Shown here: piece after piece, positions 22,501 through 30,361 of the stretch
Layout: each line of letters begins with the position of its first letter
How positions within the stretch are numbered: position 1 is the stretch's first letter
Assembly: GCA_018266255.1 (NCBI GenBank)
Contig: JAFEAT010000022.1
Span: forward strand, 106,654 to 170,653
DNA length: 64,000 nucleotides
Direction of reading: 5' to 3'
DNA from: Cyanobacteria bacterium SZAS-4
Lineage (GTDB): Bacteria; Cyanobacteriota; Vampirovibrionia; Obscuribacterales; Obscuribacteraceae
Notes under the pieces: model-generated
The model's database searches: none
Seen by the model: only the letters and a program-made list of their open reading frames with translations
Told to the model about the DNA's origin: nothing
Position numbers and translations under genes: made by a program

Positions 22501-22920
22501 TTCAGCGCCATCGCGATACTCGACATGATGACGATTAACATAATCATGCATGTTAATCGTGCCGTCGATATGTCCGTCAGCAGCGTCTAGTAAAGCAAAT
22601 TGATTTATCATCGCCCGAGCCAACTCTCGCGCCACGGGATCAGTCCCATTCTCAATCGACTGTAGATTGCACAATGAGACAACATCTAGAGTCTGTCCCG
22701 CGTCTTTCAAAATTTGATTCGATTCAGCCTGCAAAATAATATCTGGAAGACGACCTTGGTCAACCAAATTCTCAGTCACACTTCGCGTCGAGTTAGATGC
22801 AGCATTTTCATTGGCAGCGTTAACGGCATCAACATATTCATGCCAAGCCACATCAGCTTGATTGGATTTGAAATCACTGTTGATTTTATCAACGCGCTCT
22901 AAACTCCTGTCGCCAGCCAT
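16561..22920 (-). CDS. Giant YD-like repeat protein with LysM-like domain, 2119 aa
   Basis: The start is well supported by GAGAGGTCGACCA before ATG. Most of the protein consists of irregular beta repeats of the form DG(T/S)..., YHDGxL, ADGxI, VxxxDGT, like the YD/RHS-type repeats of surface and toxin proteins. A helical section at residues ~880-1090 carries repeated Asp-rich loops followed by helices (SDSQGYIAFASVDEAY, NADRTSISKDKVDVLY), which look like degenerate EF-hand-type calcium sites. Near residue ~1800 a LysM-like segment (YQVQQGDVPISIG ... IMRLNGW ... YVGQRLIL) suggests peptidoglycan binding. The C-terminus returns to beta repeats. There is no Sec signal and no transmembrane helix, so if it is extracellular the export route is unclear. 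It heads a pair with the 213-residue gene downstream. A toxin or immunity role cannot be shown from sequence. Confidence 0.9.
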   Translation of the reverse strand: MAGDRSLERVDKINSDFKSNQADVAWHEYVDAVNAANENAASNSTRSVTENLVDQGRLPDIILQAESNQILKDAGQTLDVVSLCNLQSIENGTDPVARELARAMINQFALLDAADGHIDGTINMHDYVNRHHVEYRDGAEVFTDSEQHVTETVSADGKLTTFPDGTSVEHVGNQFLYRRADGKPTDVYENGVLINHFEYHDGNLVEYMDHGMIYRKYSDDYSFFGNDHAWYQFRAGATYPANHDDVVDLHTKFDDVRIDVGHANIDGSGEQLPVVSVLQNGQTVFTNSPFSEAVNGHVDQNSPHTSDLVTVLFPLIGETNVTAAAVFTQVNGQWQMQLNDGSVCHEPVSVVPYSTGDSASHFFQPGSNIFTTLNTDGSVVVERIENGEKTITNPDGTQSHLIFEGGHLVEADNFDAGSDVPKVRMHFDAAGHLSYAELRDNTQLRFNPTSGHYEHVTADGTVLGTVQGDLSGATGELQFKAIGATDFENLFQGASTVITTEHGAYSYRADGTLAEVDLGATVGMVSGTQRILCDAAGHPMSIILDRNDASTPDRYFALIGGVWRETESDFSTPLPGAAGLEPPGQSVVDLAAGTITLVYADHTEVYSGDHYTNITAHGTDTVNDDGSITVSDNVQPGDTQPIYTAQPSDDYLLSGIELPAQPGDNIQVGWVKDPSTGAWTYHAPSSDGNTQNDIHIQGPSNAIGDPYVNATEGDSKNGDITFTLADGSKVEYDRHGNIVETVNGAVTRDFEYHDGYLTRVTPPGISLQVQLPVTDGSAPIYNITDAAGNRVAVTVSISPEGVYTQATADGARDVYLTNGDIEKHNTDRSWELVHADGRHEYHVDGIVIHYDANNEVINYSFDSAYVVPDALKTSHSQHMEMVDESALFDFLTSDAGARLRSMISDSQGYIAFASVDEAYKLIGKTPPGFSADEVSYLTKLHESFFDLSESHTVISTSAELRQVADAGFAKVDPAVVGSDAGVALSFITNPANDILNADRTSISKDKVDVLYDSLSAAGNETRYSEAERAFITALHDSFYRLTSNPSDQSLPLDQLAHDAGYENWAGLSAMYTSSATHPLYNADRATISTIVTKRIVDTEYALEIDYTTPSGSKLVVGYRNVGAEGAEINQIAEPNGTTIDHLVLQSDGSYSFTATAADGTTTQQHARITIDSAHGTVLFDFGNGHTELINADGSRTVCDGTGQPSRTLTVDAAGHEHVAKVDYGNGKFTEYSYNTSGDLIHVSLPNGLSLDRKDAHSDFVLTPLGVTLTAEQFQVSNDGNLSIVDGASTTRVVSPTGEVAPLSTPSGLVTRNADGTMQVENAHSYYSKIIFDGRTGRVIELDRVGEPNATIRFDYTNPDAIVVNVNGQVITSPGDRVTVGADGQFTITHSDRTFDKHNADGSIESHNPVLHTELDRDSFGNITKVISDSDSAHPVVREFQYATPPGPNAHLIRIVQGSTEWEPDPNNPQVWLRFGTVNHERILDMDDRQQTRPGPVSVTNDGADAGKVVFGNTSAPPFEYWNTNGTTELHNADMSIVEADAHGQITKVTFADQTTREFTYASGAELGVVTQIKDTDGSVWKLVPTADDPNHWMHYASDQPGAAAGNPADGHFRVGFADSNGTLRIEHTSTYGTEDVFTTDGKVNGAVARNIIDAPVEAPLVVAPEVPIVPAAVEPPHYDRSDALVSAESQLAYLSTLKPWEYNDLKNANGGISLDSLNHYIETHSAGDPHTNQQLLAGAIYMRDNFAAIQGATHRADASYILISDLQTYTNGLNDASIDASNLTPLQKTLMKQLTDGMFVYQVQQGDVPISIGMKSLIAQGFENPTQQQAMLEARRIMRLNGWDETADPGGNTWVSLYVGQRLILQSPDAIEQYKQAILSGVNVDLHNLARESGIVGGDNDRGVGDPANQPVADRSTWTSDTTLPAGITHIHNSSYPYNDETRFSNGTSIVRNTGTGRLELFSADGTRLGVVDDTYLQQGQFKPTVSGGTLSYRYLDAQSGDEVSVTVNNGVATKTWEGNSAGKIETEYPNGLRDRTRAGGLRTITFPDHSEMIEQPDRRYYINGIRINGIPLIAQDGSLAYMYVNPNNSADTITVAVDRNGVQTVTHSVVAENQQAAA

Positions 22921-22980
22921 TGGTCGACCTCTCAGCTAATATGTGGGATCTAGTAAGTGAAAACAGTATCTGCGGAAATT

Positions 22981-22994
22981 GTGGAATTGTTGTA
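22981..22994 (-). promoter_or_regulatory. Weak CACGACTTTTCCAC-like motif (TACAACAATTCCAC)
   Basis: It matches the best copy at 10 of 14 positions. It lies 60 bases before the ATG of the 2119-residue protein and in its orientation. Alone it would be ignored; it is listed because of its position. Confidence 0.25.
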
Positions 22995-23029
22995 GAAGTA
23001 ATGCGAACCTTCGACGCTAGCGCCCAATG

Positions 23030-23782
23030 TTAAGACGTAGAACTTTGTTGTTCAAGACAGGAGAGAGCTGATTCCAAAGCAGACTGAGCAAAGGTTAGGC
23101 TCTGGGCGTCTTTCAGGAGCCAAAGTGAAGCACAATACTGTTTGATAATTTCAAGCTGCACATAAGTCGAATAAATCCTATGTTGTTGGTCTGCGAAATT
23201 TCCATTTAACTTCGAACCGGAAATCATTTGATCAACTAATCTGCTGGCGCTTCTAGTCGCAGTATACCGTGCTGCACTGGCAGCCTGCCGATCTCCGGTG
23301 GCGCAAGAAACAATCAGATCATTGACGATAAGATCACCACCTTTGGTTATTTCTGTTTTCAAAGAACCTGCGTTAAGACGGTCGCCTGGTAAGAGATAGG
23401 ATTCTGAGCCATTCTCAGATGTGCACACCGGCTCTTCTGTGCCTCGTTTTGAAGTTCTGTTTCCGACAAAGTCCATGGCTTCGATTGAATTTTCCATTAT
23501 CGACAAAGTCCAGACTAGAGTCTGCTCTGTCAAAATCAACTGCCCGCTTGCGCTCTTCACAAACTGAAAGTTTGTAAAACGTTTCGGTATCGGAATTGCC
23601 AGACCAACAAATGTCTTCGCCCAACTGGCACTAGCGTTCACCAAATATGGTACCAATCTAGAGAGATCGCACGGGCTGGCAACGGGCATTTTGCCTGAGA
23701 TGCTAAAAGCCAAATTGGCTAGGAGATTACAGGCTTCGTCTTTCCGTGACACAAAACTTGGTGGACTAACAACTGAGTTCAT
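23030..23782 (-). CDS. Hypothetical protein, 250 aa
   Basis: I do not recognise it. It is a soluble, mostly helical protein without signal peptide. It contains a moderately hydrophobic N-terminal third (LANLAFSISG, ASWAKTFVGLAIPIP) and a helical C-terminal half rich in Ala/Ser/Gln that ends in EQQSSTS. AAAGGCGG precedes the ATG as a plausible ribosome-binding site. It lies between the 275-residue protein (67 bases upstream) and the 2119-residue protein (110 bases downstream) on the same strand, so co-transcription with the repeat-protein series is likely. A role as chaperone or partner for the neighbouring giant proteins would fit its size and position but is speculation. Confidence 0.6.
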   Translation of the reverse strand: MNSVVSPPSFVSRKDEACNLLANLAFSISGKMPVASPCDLSRLVPYLVNASASWAKTFVGLAIPIPKRFTNFQFVKSASGQLILTEQTLVWTLSIMENSIEAMDFVGNRTSKRGTEEPVCTSENGSESYLLPGDRLNAGSLKTEITKGGDLIVNDLIVSCATGDRQAASAARYTATRSASRLVDQMISGSKLNGNFADQQHRIYSTYVQLEIIKQYCASLWLLKDAQSLTFAQSALESALSCLEQQSSTS

Positions 23783-23848
23783 AACAAAAACCGCCTTTAA
23801 ACCGATTGAGCATCAGTCTAAAAGCAATCCATGGAATTGATGTGGAAC

Positions 23849-24676
23849 TCAGAATTTCGCATCAGCCCGTTGCAACGGACCTGGCAAAATCTTTGCGTCT
23901 TGAGCCGTTTTACTTGAAACATCATTGTGTTGCGACGTAGAAACATCAGCTTGTTGCAAGGTTGCGCGAATCAGATCACCTGCGATTAACTCCTGCAAAT
24001 TAGGATTGAAAACTTCCGCTAGCTGCTCACCGGTTGCGGTCGGATCGTTGGACTTCATGCTTCTCAAAGCGAGCACGAATTGACGAACTTGAGGATCGCT
24101 GACGATCTCCTGATATCGATCCTTAGCTTGCTCCGGCGTCAAATTTTGTTTGTACGCCTGGGTAAGACTATGCATCTCAGCGATGACTTTGGCAGCAGAT
24201 TGATCACCTAGCAGATTGGCAAGCGCCTTTATTTCGTCAGCACTCAAATTAGCAACCCAGTTCAGCACACCGTCGCTGTCTAACTTGTACGGGCCAAGCA
24301 CAATTTCACCAGCATCGGTATGCGAAATGGCAAATGGAGATTGCTGGTCTTCACTTTCAGCAGAAAGCATTCGAGCCTTTACGTTCCGCACCGCCTGCGA
24401 ATCCAAATTTCGAACAAGGGGATTTATGCCAGGTGGTGCTATCAGATTCGCTTCAAGATTGCCGCCATCATCCACCGTAAGAGTGCCGTAACCAAGTTTT
24501 CCGAGCTGGTCTTGTGCAGCAGCAATCTGCTGTTGAGACGGAATGAATCGTTGATTTCTGTAAGCTGCCATTGGATCATCACCTGTCGAAGCGTTCAACT
24601 GTGTCTCGACAGATTGTGACCTGTCACCAATCGATTGCGACGACGAAGCAAAATTCGATTCAAAGGAGTTAGCCAT
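23849..24676 (-). CDS. Small protein with the same module as the C39-like peptidase gene, 275 aa
   Basis: Residues ~105-250 align by eye with residues ~350-520 of the 764-residue protein at 28067-30361. Landmarks in both are an (A/F)ES segment, a Gly-x-(Y/F) turn followed by (D/T)SDxxxNW(V/I), LS.D(E/D)(I/L).A, a D.(Q/V)(V/Q).(F/N)...L stretch, and (N/D)P(N/E)LQE(L/V)(I/M)AGDLI. In the larger protein the turn reads YGIGRFGF, which recalls lysozyme or transglycosylase folds, so this may be a stand-alone, possibly inactive copy. The N-terminus (residues 1-100) is Ser/Gln-rich and unstructured-looking, without a Sec signal. The gene begins 7 bases after the stop of the 408-residue gene upstream, which strongly suggests translational or transcriptional coupling. 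AGAGGC 14 bases before ATG is the only visible ribosome-binding candidate. Confidence 0.75.
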   Translation of the reverse strand: MANSFESNFASSSQSIGDRSQSVETQLNASTGDDPMAAYRNQRFIPSQQQIAAAQDQLGKLGYGTLTVDDGGNLEANLIAPPGINPLVRNLDSQAVRNVKARMLSAESEDQQSPFAISHTDAGEIVLGPYKLDSDGVLNWVANLSADEIKALANLLGDQSAAKVIAEMHSLTQAYKQNLTPEQAKDRYQEIVSDPQVRQFVLALRSMKSNDPTATGEQLAEVFNPNLQELIAGDLIRATLQQADVSTSQHNDVSSKTAQDAKILPGPLQRADAKF

Positions 24677-24683
24677 GAGAACT

Positions 24684-25910
24684 TTACACAGCCTCTGATG
24701 GTAGCAACTGCTTAAGAGTCGCCAATGTTCCTTGGGTCATGTCGGAGTTTGACAGCAATGCATCTCGCAAGTCACGAGGCAAATCAGCACGTTGCTCTCT
24801 GGTTAAAGCACGAATCTGTTTAACTATGTCCCTTTGAGATCTCTGACGCTCCAACTCATCGATTCTATAAGTTGCCATGTCGCTGGAAGTTTTCAACACG
24901 CCAGGCACACGAAATTCTTCCAGAATCGATAGTGCGACATCTCCAATTACATTGAGAAGACTGCTATCCTTTTTCTGATCTTCAATAGCAGCATTGAATC
25001 TTGCAAAATCGCTGCGAATATTTTGGGCGACAGCATCACTAGATGAATAGTTGGTCTGCTTTGGCGACAACAAATTCGCAAATTCCTTCCGAGCAGTGTC
25101 AGAAAAATCCTCACAGCTCAGTAAGTCTTGAATTGTCCCACCAGGCAATGCGGCGCGCTCTTTGGGCGACAGAAGTTTCAGTTCTTTAATCAAGGCATTT
25201 TCTGTGTTTTGTCGGTCGAGCGCTTGGATTCGATACCAGGCCATATCGCTCTCAGCCTTCAATGGTGTCACAGAATCACCGATAATAGTGCCAGCTGTGG
25301 TATAGCTATTTTGGTCTTTCACTCCAGCATGAAACCGCTCTAGATCTGCATTCACGTTATCTGCAATTGCTTTTGACTTTGAAAAATCGCTGTCTGAATG
25401 TTGACTGAGGAGTGTGCGAATTGCTCGCTGCGTTTCGCTCGAAATATCATTGTTATTCGTTAAGTCGTCAACCAACTTTGGAGATAGCGAAGAACGAAGA
25501 CTCGGCGGAAGGAGACGCAGCTCTCTCAAGATTTCGTGCTCAGAGCGCGACTGATCCATGGCATCGATCCTGTAACTAGCCATGTCACTGCCGCCTTTGA
25601 ACGGAATAAATAGATCTCCAACAACATTCAGAATCCCTTCATTCATGCTCTGATTTGTTTTAGCAACTTTAAAGCGATCGTACTCATCGTAGATGTTTGT
25701 GCTGGCAGTGAAAAGAGGATCGTCACTGGCAGATCTACTTACACTGCGCCCATCAACTGTCGCATTGTCCGTCTGTCGCTTTAGCCCGCGAACAATCTCT
25801 AAAGAATGGGCGTTGCTTGGCAATAGATCAGAATATTGAACAGAATCTTTAGCACCTACAACTGATGAAGCAGATTCAATTTGTGTATAGGGCTCGACAT
25901 GACGAGTCAT
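24684..25910 (-). CDS. Helical protein made of three ~115-residue repeats, 408 aa
   Basis: A landmark SDMA(S/W/T)YRI(D/Q) occurs at residues 108, 221 and 343. Each copy is followed by a polar helix, a (R/K)xLRxLxPxxRxxLxxxLxxxL segment and a short acidic linker. Each copy is preceded by an Asp/Phe/Ala helix and a Val/Ile/Gly-rich turn (NVVGDLFIPF, IIGDSVTPL, VIGDVALSI). The protein is thus a tandem array of about 113-122 residues per unit with an unstructured N-terminus of ~70 residues. There is no signal peptide or membrane segment. AAGGAGATAGCCG before ATG is a strong ribosome-binding site. The next gene begins 7 bases after its stop. I do not recognise the family; the repeats suggest a structural or binding role. 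Confidence 0.8.
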   Translation of the reverse strand: MTRHVEPYTQIESASSVVGAKDSVQYSDLLPSNAHSLEIVRGLKRQTDNATVDGRSVSRSASDDPLFTASTNIYDEYDRFKVAKTNQSMNEGILNVVGDLFIPFKGGSDMASYRIDAMDQSRSEHEILRELRLLPPSLRSSLSPKLVDDLTNNNDISSETQRAIRTLLSQHSDSDFSKSKAIADNVNADLERFHAGVKDQNSYTTAGTIIGDSVTPLKAESDMAWYRIQALDRQNTENALIKELKLLSPKERAALPGGTIQDLLSCEDFSDTARKEFANLLSPKQTNYSSSDAVAQNIRSDFARFNAAIEDQKKDSSLLNVIGDVALSILEEFRVPGVLKTSSDMATYRIDELERQRSQRDIVKQIRALTREQRADLPRDLRDALLSNSDMTQGTLATLKQLLPSEAV

Positions 25911-25941
25911 CGGCTATCTCCTTACGATTGCCCACTTCAAG

Positions 25942-25973
25942 TCGCGAGAGAGTCAAAAATCACTCTCTCGCGA
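25942..25973. terminator. Perfect 12-bp hairpin between two minus-strand genes
   Basis: TCGCGAGAGAGT pairs exactly with ACTCTCTCGCGA around an 8-base loop. It lies between the 642-residue gene and the 408-residue gene on the same strand. No T tract follows in the minus direction, so it may be a processing or attenuation site rather than a full terminator. Confidence 0.6.
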
Positions 25974-25988
25974 AGAAGTTCAGTGCCT

Positions 25989-27917
25989 CTAATAGTCCAA
26001 CTGTCCACCTAATAGGTTCTGTAGATTTTGACCAGCAAAGGTCGATGGAATTCCGGACCAATCTTTCGCCTGATCCATCTGATTTAGAACAGCTTGTTCT
26101 TGAGCCAATTGGGTAGCATAGTTTGCATCAGTAGGAGCTGGAAGCGGATGCTTATTGACATAACTCATTTTCAGAATGTCAATTTTTGCTTGCTGAATTG
26201 CTTTATTCCAATTGGCTCTATCCTCTGCACTAGCTTGCGGATTTTGAGCGGCGTTGTAGGCCGCTACGTTTGCAACTCTAGCTCGAGCAACGGCTAGGTC
26301 TTGGAAGTAGTGCGGAGTTGAGCCATCTGCAATTGGTGCGGTGTGGCTAAAATCATATTTTTGACCACCCGAGCTAGATGTCGGCATACCAGTAAGATCA
26401 GTTGCCACCGGCTGAGGATTTCCAGTTGAATCATTTGTCGTTGGCGTGACAGGTCCATCGGCTTGCACGCCCCTGAAAGCGGTGCTTGCATTTTCACGAG
26501 TCGCATAAGCTTGCAGGTCGGCGTTAGTTATTTTCAAACCATCGTGAGAAATTTCGTTGAAATTAGTCGACAACAATTGCGCCAGGTTTGCCATGGCTGG
26601 ACTAATTCTACTCATAGCGGCGAAATCAGTCGCATAAATGTTGCTGTCATTCGGATGTCCCAACAGCGCTCCATTTAGCGAGCCGACTCCTGCCAGAATC
26701 TGAGCAGCCTCCAGATGATTCTGTGGAACGTGATCGGTGGCGTAACCGTTTGTATTTGCGGTGTTGTCTATATCTGAAAGTTTCAGCGGCGATTGAGTCA
26801 CACTATTAGCCAGTGTTCTCAACGCCATTTGATCTGCTGTGGTCAAAAGAGCTGCTTGAGATGACAAAACACCGTATACATTTTGCGCCGTGATTGTCTG
26901 ACCGTCGGCACTGCCTGCGACGAGAGCCGTTCTCAACGCCGGATTAGCGGTGAGCAAATCTTCAATTTGGAAGGCAGTGTTTTTGTCCACTGTTGTACCA
27001 ACTACGGCTGTGAACGATGTGGCACCTGAATGCTCTGCGACAAAGGCCGCATCGGCGCGAGCACTAGTTGCATTCGTTCCCAGAAAGCTAGCATAAACGT
27101 TCAGAGCAGTCATATCTATTCCCGAACTAGACTCATTTCCTTGCGCAGAAACTATATTCGGATATTTCTCATCAAGGAATCGCAAGGCTTCATATTCTTT
27201 GGAGCCAGCTGGAAAATGCGCAACATCAGCTTGAATTTCAGCCTGAGTTACTGGTCTACCGGCAGCCAATGACTGCAGTACGGTACTCGGACTCGTATCA
27301 GATATTGCAACAAAAGTATCTTCCATTCGTGGTCGCGCCAGAGCAATCTGCTTGTTGAAGTCGGACGCCTTAGCATAGTTGCCAAACAAGTCTGCAACGT
27401 CGTATGCATTGCCGCCAGTCCAGGTATCGATATCACCAATCGTAATACCATTTGAACTTGCATCTAGATGCGTGATCGTACTATTTTGTCCGCGAACTCT
27501 ATAGTTGAGACCGTTTATATCACGATAGTGGTCCAGAATTCCCTGAGCCAACATAGCTTCCAACCCATCTGCAGACTGACCATTTCTCTTTTGACCATCG
27601 GCGAGGTTCTCTAAAACTTCGCGATTATAGTAGGCAGATGGATCGCCTAAGGAACTAGTCCGATCGTCCTTATAGGCACCCAGTCCTGTGGTGCCACCGC
27701 CAAAACCTGCTTGTTCTAAAATCATAAAAGCATTGTTGGGATCAGTTTCCAAATATTTCAGCACATCCATTGAGGTCTGATCGTTTCTATTGAATGTAGG
27801 CATGAGAGTAGCTACATCTCTCAACAGATCAGCACCTGACAGACCTCTAGCTTGATCTGCAGCAACCCTTTGCTCAATGGCAGTAGCGATATCCCGCGCG
27901 TTTCTAACGTCACCCAT
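25989..27917 (-). CDS. Helical protein with degenerate EF-hand-like loops, 642 aa
   Basis: The start is supported by TGGAGGATTAACAA before ATG. The protein is largely alpha-helical with regularly spaced Asp/Asn/Gly loops followed by a beta-like triplet and a helix: LDASSNGITIGDIDTW, DGQTITAQNVYGVL and DGLKITNADLQAY. These resemble EF-hand calcium loops with some ligands missing. Similar loops occur in the 2119-residue protein. The C-terminal ~120 residues are a Ser/Thr/Pro/Gly linker (SSSGGQKYDFSH) and a helical tail. There is no signal peptide and no membrane helix. It belongs to the same-strand series of repeat proteins, 150 bases downstream of the C39-like gene. Calcium binding is an inference from loop spacing only. 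Confidence 0.8.
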   Translation of the reverse strand: MGDVRNARDIATAIEQRVAADQARGLSGADLLRDVATLMPTFNRNDQTSMDVLKYLETDPNNAFMILEQAGFGGGTTGLGAYKDDRTSSLGDPSAYYNREVLENLADGQKRNGQSADGLEAMLAQGILDHYRDINGLNYRVRGQNSTITHLDASSNGITIGDIDTWTGGNAYDVADLFGNYAKASDFNKQIALARPRMEDTFVAISDTSPSTVLQSLAAGRPVTQAEIQADVAHFPAGSKEYEALRFLDEKYPNIVSAQGNESSSGIDMTALNVYASFLGTNATSARADAAFVAEHSGATSFTAVVGTTVDKNTAFQIEDLLTANPALRTALVAGSADGQTITAQNVYGVLSSQAALLTTADQMALRTLANSVTQSPLKLSDIDNTANTNGYATDHVPQNHLEAAQILAGVGSLNGALLGHPNDSNIYATDFAAMSRISPAMANLAQLLSTNFNEISHDGLKITNADLQAYATRENASTAFRGVQADGPVTPTTNDSTGNPQPVATDLTGMPTSSSGGQKYDFSHTAPIADGSTPHYFQDLAVARARVANVAAYNAAQNPQASAEDRANWNKAIQQAKIDILKMSYVNKHPLPAPTDANYATQLAQEQAVLNQMDQAKDWSGIPSTFAGQNLQNLLGGQLDY

Positions 27918-28066
27918 TTGTTAATCCTCCAGTTGAATATTGCCGCTGCGGCACCGAATGTGGTACTGATTTAAAATTTACTTGCAGTAAGAATCTCAGT
28001 TAAGTGTGTAAATGACGTGGAAGTTTTGTCAGACTCGAAAGCAAACTGTCTTTTTTGATTCAACGT

Positions 28067-30361
28067 TTACTTCCATAGCGCTATGCCGTCTCCTCTTAGC
28101 CGAGCGTTCGCTGGTGCGTTTGTGTACTCTGCAATCTGCTTAGCAGAGCGTGTAACTGCACCGGTCAGGCTCAAAGGATCGTCGACGATGTATCCACCGT
28201 CCGATGAGCGTCCCGCGATAAGCAACCAGTGGTCGCCTGTTCCAGGACTTACATATACAGAACGGTTGAACTTAGCCGCAAATGATCTCGAGGGGTTGCC
28301 AAAGAGAATTACTTGCTTGTTTTCTGCCAATGCTTGATTTAGCTCTTCGATACCTTTTATATTGTCGGTCTTCAAACCTGCAAGTTGCGCGCCTCGAGTG
28401 ATATCTGACGCACTGGTCCCCTTGGTTAGTTTTCCATTGAAGCCCATAGCTTTAATAGTTTTCTCGATCAGCTTTTGCGGATCTTCTGGATTGCCGCCTG
28501 GAAGAGTGCCACCAAAGTGTTTAATAGCCATCGCCAGCGAAGTGGGCCCGCAATTTTCATTTTTATAGTCGCGATTGTTCGGATTGAACTGTGATTTAAA
28601 CTGAGAAATAAAATACGAATTTGGATCACCTACAACCTGACCTTGACTGGTCGTGTCCCAGGTCACAGGCTTATCGGGGTTGGCGGCAGCCTTGACGGCT
28701 AGCGGATATCCTTGCTCGCTCGCTTTCATCAAGTCTTGATTTTCAGCTCGCTTTTGATCATCGGCAGAAGGGAAATGACCCAGATGCAGTCCAAGAACTA
28801 TTTCTCCGACGTCCACTTTGCCTGCTTTGTCAACGCTTGCAACAGCAAATTTGTGTATTAGGTCGCCTGCCATAACTTCTTGCAACTCAGGATCGAAACT
28901 TTTATCGATTGCATCTTTAGTCGGCTTATCGGCATGACTCCATGCTGTTTTAAGAAGGTTTGTGAAATTCTGTACGTCTGGATCCCTCTCCAAATCACTT
29001 GCTTGTTTGTCTGTTAATTTGTCGTCGGCTTTATGATTTTTGTGATGAACAAGCGAGCGAATTTTTCGCAATTTAGCTGCTGTTCCTTTTGGCAACTTGC
29101 CTTTGGCCGGCTTACCATTTTTCGACGGAGGTGCTTTGTCTTCAAGTTCTTCCATTGCATCAAGGTCATCATCAGACAATCCATCGATCCAATTTATGAT
29201 CGCATCGCTAGTGAAGCCAAATCGTCCAATGCCATATCCGCTTCCGTTTTGTGCTGGATCGCCTTTGTCCGCAATTGCATAATAAGGTTCAGGAGATTTA
29301 CCTGATTCAAAGCCTGCCACTTCGTTTTTAATTGCAGCAATCTGGTCCGTTTCGTCTGGCGTTCGCGGTGTATCAGTTTGAGGGAATGTATCGTTAGCCT
29401 GAGCCGGAGACATTGAGCCTGAGCCAGAGTCACCCAATCTGTTGAGATCCTGAACTTGATCTTGCGTCGTTGGTGGCAGAAGATCGTCTGCCGTTGGAGT
29501 GGGCGTAATTGCCGATTTTGCAGAATCAGATACAAGTCCCTGAGAGTCGTCAACATGGACGCCCTCTGAACTTGTTTCAGGATAGTCTTGCTTGATTCTA
29601 GCCGCTAAATAAATTGCAAGCGCATCCAAAGCCTTTTGTTGAGCATCGCTCGGAGAGCCAACGTCACCAGAATTTCGTTCAACCTCGACAACTATTTCTT
29701 TGCGCGAGGCATTATGCGGGTCGTTGAGATCCAATTCTGGGTTATGTAACATCTCAATGGTGCCATCTTGTTTCACTATGAAATCTGGATCAACTTGAGT
29801 TGACGCGTCGTTACCACTGACTGCCTCATAGCGGATTTTTAGACTTGGCGCTGCGTCATCTTTCGATAAGGCAGATTCAGCATTGCTAGCAGCATCGAAA
29901 TCCTTGACCGATCCGCCTGCACTAAGGTCTAAGTTATCGCCAACATATTTATAGAAGTCTTTGCTAAAAAGGCTTTCCTCATTTTTAGGTTCACCTTGCA
30001 GCAGCTGCGATTGCATAGCAATATAAAGCTTGCTTGAATCACTTACTGAAATCACCTGCGAAAACATACCCTGCTCCGCAAGCTCTTGCACCGACTTTGA
30101 TGCATCGAGCGGTTCTGCAATAACTTTCGATTGTGCTGATTGTTTTGAATCAGTAATTCCTTGATACGGAGAATTCATTTCGAGCGTGTCTGACATTGGA
30201 GCGTTAGCACCAGCTCGAAAATTGAAAAACTTGGCATAGTCTGCTGAGGCAATCAATGATTGCCCGCCAGCAGAGAATTGTGACTCTGCTGGCAGTCCTG
30301 ATAAATGCTCAATGCCACCACTCATAGGTGACGCGCTACTACGAATTGAATTTGCGCTCAT
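28067..30361 (-). CDS. C39-like (papain-fold) cysteine peptidase with lysozyme-like middle module, 764 aa
   Basis: The C-terminal ~170 residues carry a C39-type signature: NENCGPTSLAMAIKHFGG (C604), GDHWLLIAG (H711) and VDDP (D727), so a Cys-His-Asp triad can be proposed. Before it, residues ~350-520 hold GFESG (E352), YYAIADKGD, SGYGIGRFGF and INWIDGLSDDDLD, which recall a lysozyme/transglycosylase-like domain. This part recurs in the 275-residue protein at 23849-24676. The N-terminal 340 residues are Ser/Asp/Pro-rich with no visible signal peptide. The start has GGAG 12 bases upstream. If active it could cleave peptides, for example cell-wall crosslinks or a leader of a neighbouring protein; no double-glycine leader was noticed nearby. 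It is the first gene of the minus series, divergent from the small gene at 30791. Confidence 0.85.
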   Translation of the reverse strand: MSANSIRSSASPMSGGIEHLSGLPAESQFSAGGQSLIASADYAKFFNFRAGANAPMSDTLEMNSPYQGITDSKQSAQSKVIAEPLDASKSVQELAEQGMFSQVISVSDSSKLYIAMQSQLLQGEPKNEESLFSKDFYKYVGDNLDLSAGGSVKDFDAASNAESALSKDDAAPSLKIRYEAVSGNDASTQVDPDFIVKQDGTIEMLHNPELDLNDPHNASRKEIVVEVERNSGDVGSPSDAQQKALDALAIYLAARIKQDYPETSSEGVHVDDSQGLVSDSAKSAITPTPTADDLLPPTTQDQVQDLNRLGDSGSGSMSPAQANDTFPQTDTPRTPDETDQIAAIKNEVAGFESGKSPEPYYAIADKGDPAQNGSGYGIGRFGFTSDAIINWIDGLSDDDLDAMEELEDKAPPSKNGKPAKGKLPKGTAAKLRKIRSLVHHKNHKADDKLTDKQASDLERDPDVQNFTNLLKTAWSHADKPTKDAIDKSFDPELQEVMAGDLIHKFAVASVDKAGKVDVGEIVLGLHLGHFPSADDQKRAENQDLMKASEQGYPLAVKAAANPDKPVTWDTTSQGQVVGDPNSYFISQFKSQFNPNNRDYKNENCGPTSLAMAIKHFGGTLPGGNPEDPQKLIEKTIKAMGFNGKLTKGTSASDITRGAQLAGLKTDNIKGIEELNQALAENKQVILFGNPSRSFAAKFNRSVYVSPGTGDHWLLIAGRSSDGGYIVDDPLSLTGAVTRSAKQIAEYTNAPANARLRGDGIALWK

